From the NCBI GenBank assembly GCA_945869725.1, contig CAMBPO010000003.1, positions 21,083-85,082 of the forward strand: 64,000 bases of DNA, read 5' to 3'. A model generated the notes under the pieces. The model made no database searches and was not told the origin of the DNA. It saw nothing but the letters and a program-made list of their open reading frames with translations. The translations under genes and the position numbers were made by a program. The first letter of the stretch is position 1. The number at the start of each line of letters is the position of its first letter. Positions 26,889-36,664 of this stretch are shown piece by piece. The DNA comes from Klebsiella pneumoniae (GTDB lineage: Bacteria > Pseudomonadota > Gammaproteobacteria > Pseudomonadales > Pseudohongiellaceae).

Positions 26889-27405
26889 ATTCTAGCTTTT
26901 TAAGCTTGTCGACAAAATTGCAGGGTTTATGTCGGCTATCCAGTTGGTGGGAAATGATACCTTCCCAGGCAGTTCTGCAAGCACCAGTTGAACCAGGAAC
27001 ACAGAAAACTATCGTCTGGTTACTCAAGCCTGCAAATGCTCTGGACTGTATGGTTGAGCTGCCAATTTCTGCATGCGACAGGTAACGAAATGTCTCACCA
27101 AATCCGTCAATACTCGAGTCAAGCAAGGGCGTTACAGCTTTGACCGTGTTATCGCGATGAGTAAAACCAGTACCGCCCGTCAACAGCACGGCCTGGATCT
27201 GACCATCGGCTACACAAGTTGCAACCAGAGCGCGAAGTTTGTAGGTATCATCTTTGACAATAAACTTGTTGACTACCGTGTGCCCTGCGGCAAGCAATTG
27301 CTCTACCAGGTATCTGCCGGAGCTGTCCGTCTCCTCTGTGCGGGTATCGGATACAGTGATAACTACCGCGTTTACAGGGATGAATCCATTACTCATAAGT
27401 GACAA
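26887..27405 (-). CDS. moaB: Molybdenum cofactor biosynthesis protein B (MoaB, MogA-like)
   Basis: Adenylyltransferase-type fold of the MoaB/MogA group that activates molybdopterin for metal insertion. Motifs include VSDTRTEETDSSG, the LLTGGTGFTHRD loop and the late FCVPGSTGACRTAWE. The length is 172 residues from a TTG at 27405 that directly follows the moaA stop. GGAGG, inside the last moaA codons, lies four bases before it. An ATG at 27396 is the alternative, but it is 13 bases from that site. It is coupled to moaA. Confidence 0.93.
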   Translation of the reverse strand: MSLMSNGFIPVNAVVITVSDTRTEETDSSGRYLVEQLLAAGHTVVNKFIVKDDTYKLRALVATCVADGQIQAVLLTGGTGFTHRDNTVKAVTPLLDSSIDGFGETFRYLSHAEIGSSTIQSRAFAGLSNQTIVFCVPGSTGACRTAWEGIISHQLDSRHKPCNFVDKLKKLE

Positions 27406-28491
27406 TCAGCCTCCGGTCATGTTCATAAGACGAATGGGTTGTGCATAATCACTTTCATAAAAGTGATGACGTTCCGGTTTTAAATCCATGGCGGCAACAA
27501 TAGCTCTTTTGAGCTCGACAGAGACTGGATGCTCTTCAGAAAATTCAAGTTGAGCCAGCTCATCTTTACGCAGATGTTGCTGGTCGTCTGCCCGCAGAAT
27601 TTGCCTGAGGTCTGAAGAGTGTTCGTTGCCAAGGCATAGCAGCAATCTTCCTTCTACTGTCATTCTGACTCTATTGCAATCTCCGCAAAAGTTATGCGAC
27701 ATCGGAGAAATGAATCCAATTCTGCTACGCTGTCCCGGAATACTGAAGTAACGTGAGGGTCCTGCGGTGATTTCAGACGTGCTTTGCAAAGCATAATGAT
27801 GACTGATTTGCTCTTTGACCCAATCATTGCTGCATACAGTTTCTTCTCGCAGATGATCAGAAGCTTGCCCCAAAGGCATTTCTTCGATGAACGCGATATC
27901 AAGTCCACGCTCAACGGCAAAGTCAGTCAAGGCTAAAACCTCATCATCGTTGTAGCCTTTCATGATGACGGCATTGAGTCGGATGCGGTCGAAACTGCAT
28001 TGACGCGCAGCTTCAATCCCTGCCAGCACCTTGTCCAGACGACCTACGCGGGTGATTTTTTTGAATCTTTCTGCATCGAGACTGTCGATGCTGATGTTGA
28101 TGCGATTGACCCCAGCATCGCGTAGCGGTGCAGCTAAATGCTCAAGCTGCGAGCCATTGGTCGTAATCAATAACTCGCGCAACCCGGGCAAACGCCCCAA
28201 TGCACGGACAAGTGCCATGACATTGTTTCTTACAAGAGGTTCTCCACCAGTCAGGCGCAAACGAGTTACCCCGAGTTCAGTAAAGGCTCTGCCTACCTGG
28301 TATATCTCTTCAAGCGTCAGTACGTCCTTTCGCGGAAGAAAGGTCATTTCTTCCGTCATGCAATATACGCATCTGAAATCGCAGCGGTCAGTGACGGACA
28401 GGCGGACGTAGTCGATATGCCGGCCGAATTTGTCGATCAGCTGAGTTGAAGATGTCGGTGACATCGATACATTGTTCGTAACTGTTTTCAT
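27406..28491 (-). CDS. moaA: GTP 3',8-cyclase (radical SAM)
   Basis: First step of molybdenum cofactor synthesis. The radical-SAM cluster motif CDFRCVYC is near residue 37, LTGGEPLVR follows, and the C-terminal cluster CGDCNRVRMTVEGRLLLC is intact. The protein ends with the conserved Gly-Gly pair (MTGG), whose codons also form the ribosome site of moaB. The length is 361 residues. moaC, moaD and moaE are not in this window. Confidence 0.96.
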   Translation of the reverse strand: MKTVTNNVSMSPTSSTQLIDKFGRHIDYVRLSVTDRCDFRCVYCMTEEMTFLPRKDVLTLEEIYQVGRAFTELGVTRLRLTGGEPLVRNNVMALVRALGRLPGLRELLITTNGSQLEHLAAPLRDAGVNRINISIDSLDAERFKKITRVGRLDKVLAGIEAARQCSFDRIRLNAVIMKGYNDDEVLALTDFAVERGLDIAFIEEMPLGQASDHLREETVCSNDWVKEQISHHYALQSTSEITAGPSRYFSIPGQRSRIGFISPMSHNFCGDCNRVRMTVEGRLLLCLGNEHSSDLRQILRADDQQHLRKDELAQLEFSEEHPVSVELKRAIVAAMDLKPERHHFYESDYAQPIRLMNMTGG

Positions 28492-28511
28492 GCTTGTAGT
28501 CTGAAATTGTG

Positions 28512-29777
28512 TCAGGGCACCATATCACGAATCATCATTTGTAGCCGAACCGGCGTTTCACTCTGTTGCAGTGAAACTGACTCAGACCTTACCTGATAGT
28601 CGCCGGATTGCACATCAGCTGAACCACTTAAAGATATTGTTGCGACCACAGAAACACTTTGAGCAGAAGACAAGTTGAATGGCCCAACAGCATCACTGTC
28701 GGACAAACTCACGATCGCAGGCAAATTCCCTATGGATAAAAATTTTGCCGCCAATGGAGGGCCGCCACCTTCAGCCTGTTGGGCAGATACAAACACGCGG
28801 GTTTCTGCGGGTAGCGTCAACTCAGGTGCAATTGCCAGGCTGATTTCAATTTTTGCGGCCTGATTCATTGCAACCGGGTCGGATTGCCCAGCCGCTGTCG
28901 GGGCTCCCAACATGTCTTGTGCCTGCGCAATAACAGAGCGCAAAAAGGCAGCATCTTCTTCGTCAGGCCCCATGTTCAAAAGTCGCTGCCAATAGGTAAT
29001 GGCGGCCTGGAAATCCTGATTTACAAAAGCGTCAGCACCTAATAACTGCAGAATAGCAGGCTCATCCGGATTGAGGCGCTGCGCCTGAGAAACGATTTCG
29101 CGTACTTCCTCAGTCATCTGCTGTTCAGAAATGATGTACTTGGCTTGCGCATATTGCCCCAGCACAACCGCCTGATCCGCAGGATTGTCGATAAATTGTG
29201 CGGCCCTTTCAAAAAACATCGCCGCTTCAGGCATTTGTCCGAGTGAAACCAAGTGGCGCGCGATAAAATACAGTGCCCAGCCATTTTCTGGATCTTGTTC
29301 TACGATGGCACCCAGTTCAAAAATCTGGTCTCTGATCGCGATTGGGTCGTCACCAGCAAGCCGGCTTTGTTCTATGATCTGGGCAAGGGCGAGATCGTTC
29401 CTGAAACCCCAGGTCTCATACAGGTAGTAACTCAGTGGCAAGGCAAGCGCAACAGCCAGTACCGGAATCAGCTTGACAGGTGACTTAAGCGTCAAGCCGG
29501 TGTGCGAATGACTATCCTGCTTGTCTGTTTCATCATTAACGTCGCTGAGCAGTGTTCTTTCCAGTTCGGCTTTGAGACTTGTATATTGCTCCGTGTCCAG
29601 CAATCCTTCCTTGAGATCTTGCTCAATTTCTTTGGCACGTTCCTGAAATATAATCAGATTCGCGGCATTTCGGGCCGTTAACCCAACTTGAACATTTGAA
29701 GTGTTGTGACGGATGACAGGCACCAAAACAAAAAGAGCAGCTAGCGCCACCAAGAGCAGACTTAGAATCCAGAACAA
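28512..29777 (-). CDS. ccmI: Cytochrome c maturation protein CcmI (apocytochrome chaperone)
   Basis: Two N-terminal membrane helices (about residues 3-25 and 97-115) frame a cytoplasmic coiled region. A periplasmic TPR-type helical domain follows (for example GWALYFIARHLVSLGQMPEAA), then a C-terminal beta-rich domain. Family role: holds apocytochrome c for the CcmF/H ligation complex. The length is 421 residues. The start is a TTG shortly after the ccmH stop. It is the last gene of the ccmABCDEFGHI series. Confidence 0.9.
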   Translation of the reverse strand: MFWILSLLLVALAALFVLVPVIRHNTSNVQVGLTARNAANLIIFQERAKEIEQDLKEGLLDTEQYTSLKAELERTLLSDVNDETDKQDSHSHTGLTLKSPVKLIPVLAVALALPLSYYLYETWGFRNDLALAQIIEQSRLAGDDPIAIRDQIFELGAIVEQDPENGWALYFIARHLVSLGQMPEAAMFFERAAQFIDNPADQAVVLGQYAQAKYIISEQQMTEEVREIVSQAQRLNPDEPAILQLLGADAFVNQDFQAAITYWQRLLNMGPDEEDAAFLRSVIAQAQDMLGAPTAAGQSDPVAMNQAAKIEISLAIAPELTLPAETRVFVSAQQAEGGGPPLAAKFLSIGNLPAIVSLSDSDAVGPFNLSSAQSVSVVATISLSGSADVQSGDYQVRSESVSLQQSETPVRLQMMIRDMVP

Positions 29778-29781
29778 ATTA

Positions 29782-30354
29782 TCACCTTCCAGTATTGTCT
29801 TGAGCGTGTGCCAAGTCGTCGTGTTCAGCCAGTAAACGATTTAAACGTTTACGCTCTTCATCACTGATAACATCGTCTGCAACTACATAAGTGTCTTGGT
29901 TGATCGGCGCGTCAGCTTTAGCCTGACTGTCATTGAATTTTTTCACACCGCTGTTTCTGATGATGTTCCGGGCGACCCAGACTCCGGCAAGCAGAAACAT
30001 TAATGGACCAAACCAGAGCAGTAAAGTCTGCGCGGTCAATCTGGGGCGGTACAGGATAAAATCACCGTAGCGGGCCAGCATAAACTCTTCAATCTGAGCA
30101 TCGGTCTGACCTTCGATGATCATACGATAGATTTCACGTCGCAAGTCAGAAGCAACTCCCCCGGGCGAGCTGCTGAGATTGGCGTTCTGGCACATTGGAC
30201 AACGAAAGTCGTTAGAGAGCTGGCGGTAGCGCTGTTCCTGCTCGGGGGTTTCAAAGTCAAAAACATCAATCTGCGCTTGCGCCTTGAGGGGTTTAAACAT
30301 CGCAAGAAACACAAAAAAAATGGTCAGTCCAAAAAATTTCGCTGACACATTCAT
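29782..30354 (-). CDS. ccmH: Cytochrome c maturation thioredoxin-like protein CcmH
   Basis: Signal peptide, then the redox motif FRCPMCQN (family LRCxxCQ), and a C-terminal membrane segment (LLLWFGPLMFLLAGVWVA). It reduces the apocytochrome CxxCH before heme attachment. The 190 residues correspond to the short CcmH (CycL) form, with the CcmI part encoded separately. The ATG overlaps the ccmG stop (ATGA). Confidence 0.94.
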   Translation of the reverse strand: MNVSAKFFGLTIFFVFLAMFKPLKAQAQIDVFDFETPEQEQRYRQLSNDFRCPMCQNANLSSSPGGVASDLRREIYRMIIEGQTDAQIEEFMLARYGDFILYRPRLTAQTLLLWFGPLMFLLAGVWVARNIIRNSGVKKFNDSQAKADAPINQDTYVVADDVISDEERKRLNRLLAEHDDLAHAQDNTGR

Positions 30355-30893
30355 AAGTTGCCACCGGTTTGCGCTGCCGTAATGGCTGGCATAATTTCAT
30401 CTTCCCATATCCGGTAGTTGATGACGCCAATATGCTTGAAGCGAATTACGCCATTGGCATCTACTAGAAATGTTTCGGGTGCGCCATAAACACCAAGATC
30501 GATACCGTAGCGGCCGGTATCATCAATAACATTGAGATCAAATGGATTGCCATTCAGTTCAAGCCAGTCCCGGGCAGCCCCATCACGGTCTTTATAGTTG
30601 AGGCCAATAATCGGAATAATATTCTGCTCTTTAGCCGCCATAAAAATGGGGTTTTCCTGAAGACACGGCAGGCAATAACTTCCCCAGATATTCAGAATAA
30701 AAGGACCATCCGGCAAATCTGCGGTAGTGACCAAGCGGTCGCCTAACTCCAGCGAGCGCAGCTGAAATTCTGGCAGTGGCCTATCGATCAAAACCGAGGG
30801 CAGCGTTCGTGAGTCCATATAAAGACCGCGCCACATAAATACCGCGAGCACCATAAAAATGATAACAGGCAGGAATAGCTTGAAATTATTCAT
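30351..30893 (-). CDS. ccmG: Thiol:disulfide interchange protein CcmG/DsbE
   Basis: Membrane-anchored periplasmic thioredoxin that donates electrons to CcmH and apocytochrome. An N-terminal anchor (about residues 5-22) precedes a thioredoxin fold with YCLPC as the active site and GVYGAPETFLVD carrying the cis-proline region. Most CcmG proteins have Trp before the first Cys; here it is Tyr (GSYCLPC). The length of 180 is standard. It overlaps ccmF and ccmH by four bases each. Confidence 0.94.
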   Translation of the reverse strand: MNNFKLFLPVIIFMVLAVFMWRGLYMDSRTLPSVLIDRPLPEFQLRSLELGDRLVTTADLPDGPFILNIWGSYCLPCLQENPIFMAAKEQNIIPIIGLNYKDRDGAARDWLELNGNPFDLNVIDDTGRYGIDLGVYGAPETFLVDANGVIRFKHIGVINYRIWEDEIMPAITAAQTGGNL

Positions 30894-32932
30894 GCGCCGG
30901 AACCTCCGGTATCCATGCCTGATGTCATTGCGGGCGATGTCTTGCTGTTGCCGGCTACCGTATCAGCCATCCTAGCCAATTTTTGTGCTTGCTTGACCTT
31001 GAATTGACGGTAACGTTTATCCGAGGCGGCAAGTATTCCACCAAAAGCGATAAAAATAGTTCCGATCCACACCCAGCGCACAAAGGGTTTTACATACACT
31101 GTCATCGACCAGGCGCCGTTCTCGCGTTGGTCACCCAGCGTGGTAAACAGATCCCGCAGGAAACGTCCGTCTATACCCATATGTGATGTGGGAGTGCCGC
31201 TGGCTGTATAGAGTCGCTTCTGAGGATATAGATTTTTATAGAATTCACCGTCTCTGGAAACAACAACAACAGCTTCGTAAGCGCTAAAGTTTGGACCTTG
31301 CACCGGGAGCGTGCCCTCGAACCTGAAGTTGTAAGCACCCAGATCAGTGCTCTCACCTGCCTGCAGCAAAACACTGCGTTCTATGCTGTAAATTGAACTC
31401 AGGCAAGCTCCCCCCATTGTTATCACAAATCCAAAATGAGCCAGTGTCATCCCCAAATAACTTAAGGGCAAACTGCGCAGTCCCGCCACAACGGTTGGCT
31501 TATTGGCAATTTTGCCGCGGATATCTTTCAGCATCGAAAAGATAATCCAGAATGACAGGATTGTTGTTGCAATGACGCCTAAGGGAAGTTCGAACGTCAA
31601 CAGCACCGGTATCAGCACTCCCAGCACAACCGCAGCTATCGCAACTTTTGTTAACTGAGTGCGCAAGTGCTCAGCAGAGGTCTTTTTCCATCGGCTGATA
31701 GGCCCTACAGCCATGAGCACTGCAAGGATAGCCATCAGAGGGAAAAATATGGCATTAAAGTAAGGAGGCCCCACTGAAATGAGCTCTCCGCCGGTCATGG
31801 CCTGATAAACAATGGGATACAGTGTGCCAAGCAAAATAGCTGCGCTTGATACCACCAGAATCAGATTGTTTGAGAGCAGAAACACTTCTCTTGAAAGACT
31901 GCCGAATCCAAACTCACTTCTCAAGCTCGGTGCCCGCACAGCGTACAGAATCAATGACGCGCCAATGATGAGGGCCAGAAAAACCAGAATGTACACTCCT
32001 CGAGTCGGATCTGTTGCGAATGCATGGACGGAGGTCAACAAACCAGAGCGCGTGATGAAGGTGCCCAGCAAACTTGAGGCGAATGCCATTATTGCCAGCA
32101 ACACGGTCCAACTCTTGAATACACCACGCTTTTCAGTGGCAGCCAGGGAGTGGATCATCGCTGCGCCAAGCAGCCAGGTAATCATTGGGGGGTTTTCAAC
32201 TGGATCCCACGCCCACCAGCCACCCCAACCGAGTTCGTAATAGGCCCACCAGGAGCCAAGAGACAATCCCAAAGTCAAAATTGCCCACGCTGCATTGGCC
32301 CAGGGTCGGCACCATCGAGCCCATGCAGCATCAAGTCTTCCGCTGATCAAAGCAGCGATTGCAAATGCAAAAACAACCGAGAACCCGACATATCCCATGT
32401 AAAGTGACGGTGGATGAATAATAAACGCAAAGTCCTGAAGCGCGGCGTTCAGGTCAGCGCCATCTTCGGGTGACAGCGGCAATACCCGATCAAATGGGTT
32501 TGAGGTGGCCAACATAAAAAGAATGTAGCCTACACACAGCATGCCCATCACAGATAACACGCGCGCCACAAACTCATCAGGCATCGCCTTGCTAAAAATA
32601 CAGACTGCCAGCATCCAACCACCCAGCATCCATGTCCAGAACAAGAATGATCCTTCATGGCCGCCCCACACAGCGGTAATTTTGTAGTAAATCGGCAGCA
32701 TGGTGTTCGAGTGATTCGCAACAAACTGCACGGAGAAGTCGTCGGCCACAAAGCTGTAACCAAGGATCAGCAGGCTGATGCTCAGAAACACAAAAACCCC
32801 TGCGGTAAGAGGTCTGGCCAGATTTATCCATAACAAGTTGCCGCGCTCTGCTCCTGCCATCGGTATCACAGATAAGAGGATACTGAGCAAAAATGCGAGG
32901 ATCAGTGCAAAATTTCCTAATTCAGGAATCAT
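30890..32932 (-). CDS. ccmF: Cytochrome c heme lyase subunit CcmF
   Basis: Large polytopic membrane protein (680 residues) that takes heme from CcmE and attaches it to apocytochrome c. The tryptophan-rich WWD motif reads GWGGWWAWDPVENPP. Conserved His residues flank it, with about fifteen hydrophobic helices and one large periplasmic loop before the last helix. The start ATG overlaps the ccmE stop. Confidence 0.96.
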   Translation of the reverse strand: MIPELGNFALILAFLLSILLSVIPMAGAERGNLLWINLARPLTAGVFVFLSISLLILGYSFVADDFSVQFVANHSNTMLPIYYKITAVWGGHEGSFLFWTWMLGGWMLAVCIFSKAMPDEFVARVLSVMGMLCVGYILFMLATSNPFDRVLPLSPEDGADLNAALQDFAFIIHPPSLYMGYVGFSVVFAFAIAALISGRLDAAWARWCRPWANAAWAILTLGLSLGSWWAYYELGWGGWWAWDPVENPPMITWLLGAAMIHSLAATEKRGVFKSWTVLLAIMAFASSLLGTFITRSGLLTSVHAFATDPTRGVYILVFLALIIGASLILYAVRAPSLRSEFGFGSLSREVFLLSNNLILVVSSAAILLGTLYPIVYQAMTGGELISVGPPYFNAIFFPLMAILAVLMAVGPISRWKKTSAEHLRTQLTKVAIAAVVLGVLIPVLLTFELPLGVIATTILSFWIIFSMLKDIRGKIANKPTVVAGLRSLPLSYLGMTLAHFGFVITMGGACLSSIYSIERSVLLQAGESTDLGAYNFRFEGTLPVQGPNFSAYEAVVVVSRDGEFYKNLYPQKRLYTASGTPTSHMGIDGRFLRDLFTTLGDQRENGAWSMTVYVKPFVRWVWIGTIFIAFGGILAASDKRYRQFKVKQAQKLARMADTVAGNSKTSPAMTSGMDTGGSGA

Positions 32933-33387
32933 CGCATGGCTCCCGGAGACATTCCGGTCGTGTTGCCTGCTGCGTCTAACGCAGCCTTAACTTCTACCGA
33001 CATATAGTTTTCATCGTGTTTGGCCAGAACGCGAGACGCGATGAATGTGCCATCGGGTGAGATGGAGCCTTCGGCAACAATACCCTGACCTTCGCGGAAC
33101 AGGTCAGGCAGGATTCCGGCGTAATGAACGCGGACGTCGTGATTATAGTCTGTGGCAACGAAGCTGACTTCGAGGATGTCCTGGTTGTGCTCAACAGAGC
33201 CTTCTTTAACCATACCGCCAACCCGTATTCGCTGACCGGGAGTTACCTCGCCTGCCGCGACCTGAGTCGGTGTGAAAAACAGATCGATATTGTTACTCAG
33301 TGCGAAGAGGGACAGACCAATAGCGGTGCCAAGTCCGGCTGCAATAAAAATAATAATTCCCAGCTTCTTGCGACGATGTGGTTTCAT
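32929..33387 (-). CDS. ccmE: Heme chaperone CcmE
   Basis: Periplasmic heme carrier with one N-terminal anchor (LGIIIFIAAGLGTAIGLSLF) and an OB-fold domain. The heme-attaching His is in VLAKHDENY, with the Tyr that follows it also conserved. The length of 152 is normal. It accepts heme from CcmC and delivers it to CcmF, both encoded in the same operon. Confidence 0.95.
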   Translation of the reverse strand: MKPHRRKKLGIIIFIAAGLGTAIGLSLFALSNNIDLFFTPTQVAAGEVTPGQRIRVGGMVKEGSVEHNQDILEVSFVATDYNHDVRVHYAGILPDLFREGQGIVAEGSISPDGTFIASRVLAKHDENYMSVEVKAALDAAGNTTGMSPGAMR

Positions 33388-33444
33388 AACAATTCCCGAA
33401 TTTACAGCACAGTTTGTAGGGCGTTGATATTGATACTGCCTAAG

Positions 33445-33657
33445 CTAATTTTGGGTATTGGTCTTGGGTGCCAACTCTTCGTCACGCGCAGCGCGTCGCT
33501 TCTGTTCACGTAAAAAGTGACGTCTGACTATTTTAGGTTGCAGCAGATTGTAGCTGATAAAAACTGCAAACAGCAGATAAACCGCCCATATGTGAAAGGT
33601 ATAGACCCCGCCCATTTGTAGGAATTCGGACAGGCTGGAAAACTGAAACTCAAACAT
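33445..33657 (-). CDS. ccmD: Heme exporter subunit CcmD
   Basis: Small membrane protein of 70 residues with one helix (HIWAVYLLFAVFISYNLL) followed by an Arg/Lys-rich cytoplasmic tail. This is the usual pattern for CcmD, which helps release holo-CcmE from CcmABC. The start is the ATG at 33657, seven bases after AGGAG; the codon before it is an in-frame GTG. Its place between ccmC and ccmE confirms the call. Confidence 0.88.
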   Translation of the reverse strand: MFEFQFSSLSEFLQMGGVYTFHIWAVYLLFAVFISYNLLQPKIVRRHFLREQKRRAARDEELAPKTNTQN

Positions 33658-33672
33658 CACTTAACTCCTGCC

Positions 33673-34422
33673 TCACACGTTTTTTTCCCGCGTAACCAGA
33701 TCTATGACCCATTGAGATCGGCGTTCACGCTGCAAAATTTCATTTCTGGTGCGCAAAATCAGTGCAATCGCAAAAAATACATAAACAGCGGAGATCATAA
33801 CCAACAAAGGAACCCAGACTTCCGGAGGATTGGGAGCGACTGGATCGATAGAAAAGTTGCTAGCTGGCTGATGTAACGTGTTCCACCAGTCGACGGAGTA
33901 CTTGATGATGGGGACATTGATCGCTCCCACAATGGCCAGAACAGCGCATGCTTTTGCTGCGGCATCCGGACTGTCTATCGCCGAACGTAAAGCAATCACA
34001 CCGATAAACAGGAAAAATTGAATCAGCAGTGAAGTCAGTCGAGCGTCCCATGCCCACCAGGTGCCCCAGATCTGATCTCCCCAGATCGCTCCAGTAGCCA
34101 ACGCCAGACCGGTAAACCAGGCGCCAATAGGCGCAACGCTTTGAGCGACCATGTCTGCAAGTTTCATTTTCCAGACCAGTGTGATGGTGCCGGCGACCGC
34201 CATCAATGGGAAACATGCCAGAGAAATACTGGCCACAGGGACGTGGATGTACATGATGCGAATGGTCTGTCCTTGCTGGTAATCTTCCGGCACGATCAAC
34301 AATGCCCAGAAAAGTCCAACAGACATCAGTATCAGCATCGACACATACAGCCATGGTAGCCACTTGTTCGACAGCTCATAAAACCATCGCGGAGACCCCA
34401 GCTTTGCAAACCACAACCACAT
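33673..34422 (-). CDS. ccmC: Heme exporter membrane subunit CcmC
   Basis: Six-helix membrane protein that loads heme on CcmE. The WWD motif GTWWAWDARLTS and conserved His residues (for example in YIHVPVAS and NTLHQPAS) are present. The ATG at 34422 has AGGAA six bases upstream and gives 249 residues beginning MWLWFAKLGSPRWF. The frame extends to 34461 without conserved sequence. Confidence 0.95.
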   Translation of the reverse strand: MWLWFAKLGSPRWFYELSNKWLPWLYVSMLILMSVGLFWALLIVPEDYQQGQTIRIMYIHVPVASISLACFPLMAVAGTITLVWKMKLADMVAQSVAPIGAWFTGLALATGAIWGDQIWGTWWAWDARLTSLLIQFFLFIGVIALRSAIDSPDAAAKACAVLAIVGAINVPIIKYSVDWWNTLHQPASNFSIDPVAPNPPEVWVPLLVMISAVYVFFAIALILRTRNEILQRERRSQWVIDLVTREKNV

Positions 34423-34494
34423 AATCTGTTCCTGTTTCCTGGTTGACTGAAGGATGGGCAAAGTGGCACTGCCCTGCCCCTGACTCTTGGGTTC

Positions 34495-35205
34495 TTAATT
34501 TACGCTTATTCGCAAGGCCGCTGCTGAGGCCAAAGGTGCCATCGTTAGTGCCAGCGCAAGTATAGCGCCTAAAAGTGCAAAATGGCTGCTAACGGGCAAT
34601 CCAAACATGACGTCTGTCACTGCTTTAGCCCCAATTATAAGCACGGGCGTTGATAGCGGCAAAACAATCACTGCCAGAATGAGACCTCTGCTGCCAAGGC
34701 CAACGGTGAGCGCAACACCAATGGAGCCAAACAGACTCAACACCGGTGTGCCGATCAACAAGGTGAACACCATGGTCCAGTAAGCTTCTGATGGCAGGTA
34801 AAGCATGTAGGCCAGCAGCGGCGACAAAATCACCACCGGCAGTCCACTGATTATCCAGTGAGCTATATTCTTAGCCAGCACCAGAAAATAAAGCGGCTGC
34901 GGTGACAACAGTAATTGTTCAAGCGAACCATCTTCATAATCTGCCCGGTAAAGATTATCCAGTGACAGCATGGAAGCCAGTAATGCTGAGACCCAGACAA
35001 CTCCAGCAGATACGCTGCTCAGTTCAACTGGATCAGGGCTGATTCCCAGAGGAAAAAGGCTCACCACAATCAGGAAAAACATAATTGGATTCAGCAAATC
35101 ATTTCTGCGTTTCAGCGCGATGACCAGGTCGCGCCTGAGTGTCGCGCAAAATGCAGACCAGGTGCTGACACCTTTGATGTCTTGAATTTCGCGAGCGTGG
35201 TTCAT
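34495..35205 (-). CDS. ccmB: Heme exporter membrane subunit CcmB
   Basis: Permease component of the CcmABCD complex, 236 residues with six hydrophobic segments. The family sequence NPIMFFLIVVSLFPLGISP is at the start and DYEDGSLEQLLLSPQPLYF follows the second helix. The ATG overlaps the ccmA stop by four bases. Confidence 0.95.
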   Translation of the reverse strand: MNHAREIQDIKGVSTWSAFCATLRRDLVIALKRRNDLLNPIMFFLIVVSLFPLGISPDPVELSSVSAGVVWVSALLASMLSLDNLYRADYEDGSLEQLLLSPQPLYFLVLAKNIAHWIISGLPVVILSPLLAYMLYLPSEAYWTMVFTLLIGTPVLSLFGSIGVALTVGLGSRGLILAVIVLPLSTPVLIIGAKAVTDVMFGLPVSSHFALLGAILALALTMAPLASAAALRISVN

Positions 35206-35870
35206 GAATTGATCCTCTGGTGATCAAGATCTAGCGCTCGTGCTCTGCAGTCGACACTCAGCGGGTGATGCGTGGTCAACATAACCGCCCCGCCAGTGTT
35301 GACATGTTTTGCTAACAGGTTTTCCAGATTTTTCACGCCGTGGACATCCAGCGTGGTAAACGGTTCGTCGAGTATCCAAACACTGGCGCGACTGACCAAC
35401 AGGCGCGCCAGTGCAACTCTTTGTGTCTGGCCGGCTGACAGGTTTCTGCAGGGTATGTCTTCGTAGGCGCGCAGACCAAGCCGGCCAAGCGCTTCCACAA
35501 TTTGACTGTCATCAGCCGGCGCTTGGAGCGACGCACTCCAACGCAGATTCTCGCGAGGTGTCAGTATCCGGTTGACCCCCGCGCGATGACCTATATAGAT
35601 GATTGACGCAAGAAAGTCTTCGCGAACGTCTGCAACGGGCTGACCTTTCCAGAGTATTTCACCGCTAAAGTCCTCGTTCAGCCCACAAAGAATGCGTAAC
35701 AGGCTGGTTTTTCCGCTGCCGTTACTGCCTTTGATCTGTACGAGTTCACCCCCTGCTACATCGAAGTGAAGGTCAGAAAACAAAATCCGTTCATCTCGCT
35801 CACAGAACAAGGCTTGAGCCTGAATCAACGGGGGTGAATCTGTAGCCGGATTTTGTAGGGAGGTTGGCAC
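35202..35870 (-). CDS. ccmA: Heme exporter ATP-binding subunit CcmA
   Basis: ABC ATPase of the complex that releases holo-CcmE. The Walker A motif is GSNGSGKTSLL, the signature is LSAGQTQRVALARLL, the Walker B is VWILDEPFTTLD and the switch is LTTHHP. The length is 222 residues. The start is a GTG at 35870 with a weak ribosome site. First gene of the operon. Confidence 0.94.
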   Translation of the reverse strand: MPTSLQNPATDSPPLIQAQALFCERDERILFSDLHFDVAGGELVQIKGSNGSGKTSLLRILCGLNEDFSGEILWKGQPVADVREDFLASIIYIGHRAGVNRILTPRENLRWSASLQAPADDSQIVEALGRLGLRAYEDIPCRNLSAGQTQRVALARLLVSRASVWILDEPFTTLDVHGVKNLENLLAKHVNTGGAVMLTTHHPLSVDCRARALDLDHQRINS

Positions 35871-35924
35871 TGTATTGTGATCTGCTGCGCGTCTGTTAGG
35901 TTAGTCGGTTTTGAAACGACCCCG

Positions 35925-35953
35925 ATTATACCCACAAAGCGCAGCGAAAATCC
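35925..35953 (-). promoter_or_regulatory. Candidate promoter for the ccm operon
   Basis: On the minus strand a perfect -10 hexamer, TATAAT, lies at 35930-35925, about 55 bases before the ccmA start. The -35 region at usual spacing reads GGATTT, a poor match. Only the -10 is convincing. Confidence 0.35.
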
Positions 35954-36029
35954 CATGCCATCAGGAAGACTTGACGATGCCGCAAATTGCCCGGCATAGA
36001 GATAAAGGTGATGTTATGAGAACCTTCAG

Positions 36030-36599
36030 TTAAGCCCGCGGCGGGGTAACGCCCGTCTGTCCCATGTATTTGCCGTTGCGTTGTTTGTAAGTCATTTCGC
36101 ACTGTTCATCAGATTGATAAAACAGCATCTGTGCAACACCTTCATTGGCATATATTTTTGCAGGCAACGGTGTGGTATTTGAAAATTCCAGCGTTACATG
36201 GCCTTCCCACTCAGGCTCAAGCGGGGTGACATTCACAATGATGCCGCAGCGCGCATAGGTTGACTTGCCAAGACACACGGTCAACACATCACTCGGAATG
36301 CGAAAATACTCAATGGTCCTCGCCAGTGCAAAGGAGTTAGGCGGAATAACGCAGTATGGTTCATTGATGGTCACAAAGCTGCTTTCATCAAAATTCTTGG
36401 GATCGACCACATTGCTGGTGTGCACATTGGTGAAAATCTTGAATTCGGTCGCACAGCGCACGTCATAACCATAACTTGAGGTGCCATACGAAATCACTTT
36501 CCCGCCATTGACATAACGTACCTGGCCGGGCTCAAACGGCTCGATCATGCCGTGCTCCATTGCCATGGTGCGAATCCACTTGTCTGACTTGATGCTCAT
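36030..36599 (-). CDS. dcd: dCTP deaminase
   Basis: Deaminates dCTP to dUTP for thymidylate supply. The family signatures are [41 protein letters not shown] (catalytic Glu in the last part, split by the trimer interface) and the C-terminal [13 protein letters not shown]. The start is the ATG at 36599 with AGGA upstream (189 residues). The open frame back to 36650 is not conserved. In Pseudomonas dcd is near apbC and metG; apbC is missing here and a protease gene takes its place. Confidence 0.95.
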   Translation of the reverse strand: MSIKSDKWIRTMAMEHGMIEPFEPGQVRYVNGGKVISYGTSSYGYDVRCATEFKIFTNVHTSNVVDPKNFDESSFVTINEPYCVIPPNSFALARTIEYFRIPSDVLTVCLGKSTYARCGIIVNVTPLEPEWEGHVTLEFSNTTPLPAKIYANEGVAQMLFYQSDEQCEMTYKQRNGKYMGQTGVTPPRA

Positions 36600-36664
36600 A
36601 GTCTTTCTATCCTCCAATTCCGGGCTATTGCAGCTCGGCGGGCAAAGCAAGAATCATACGCTGA

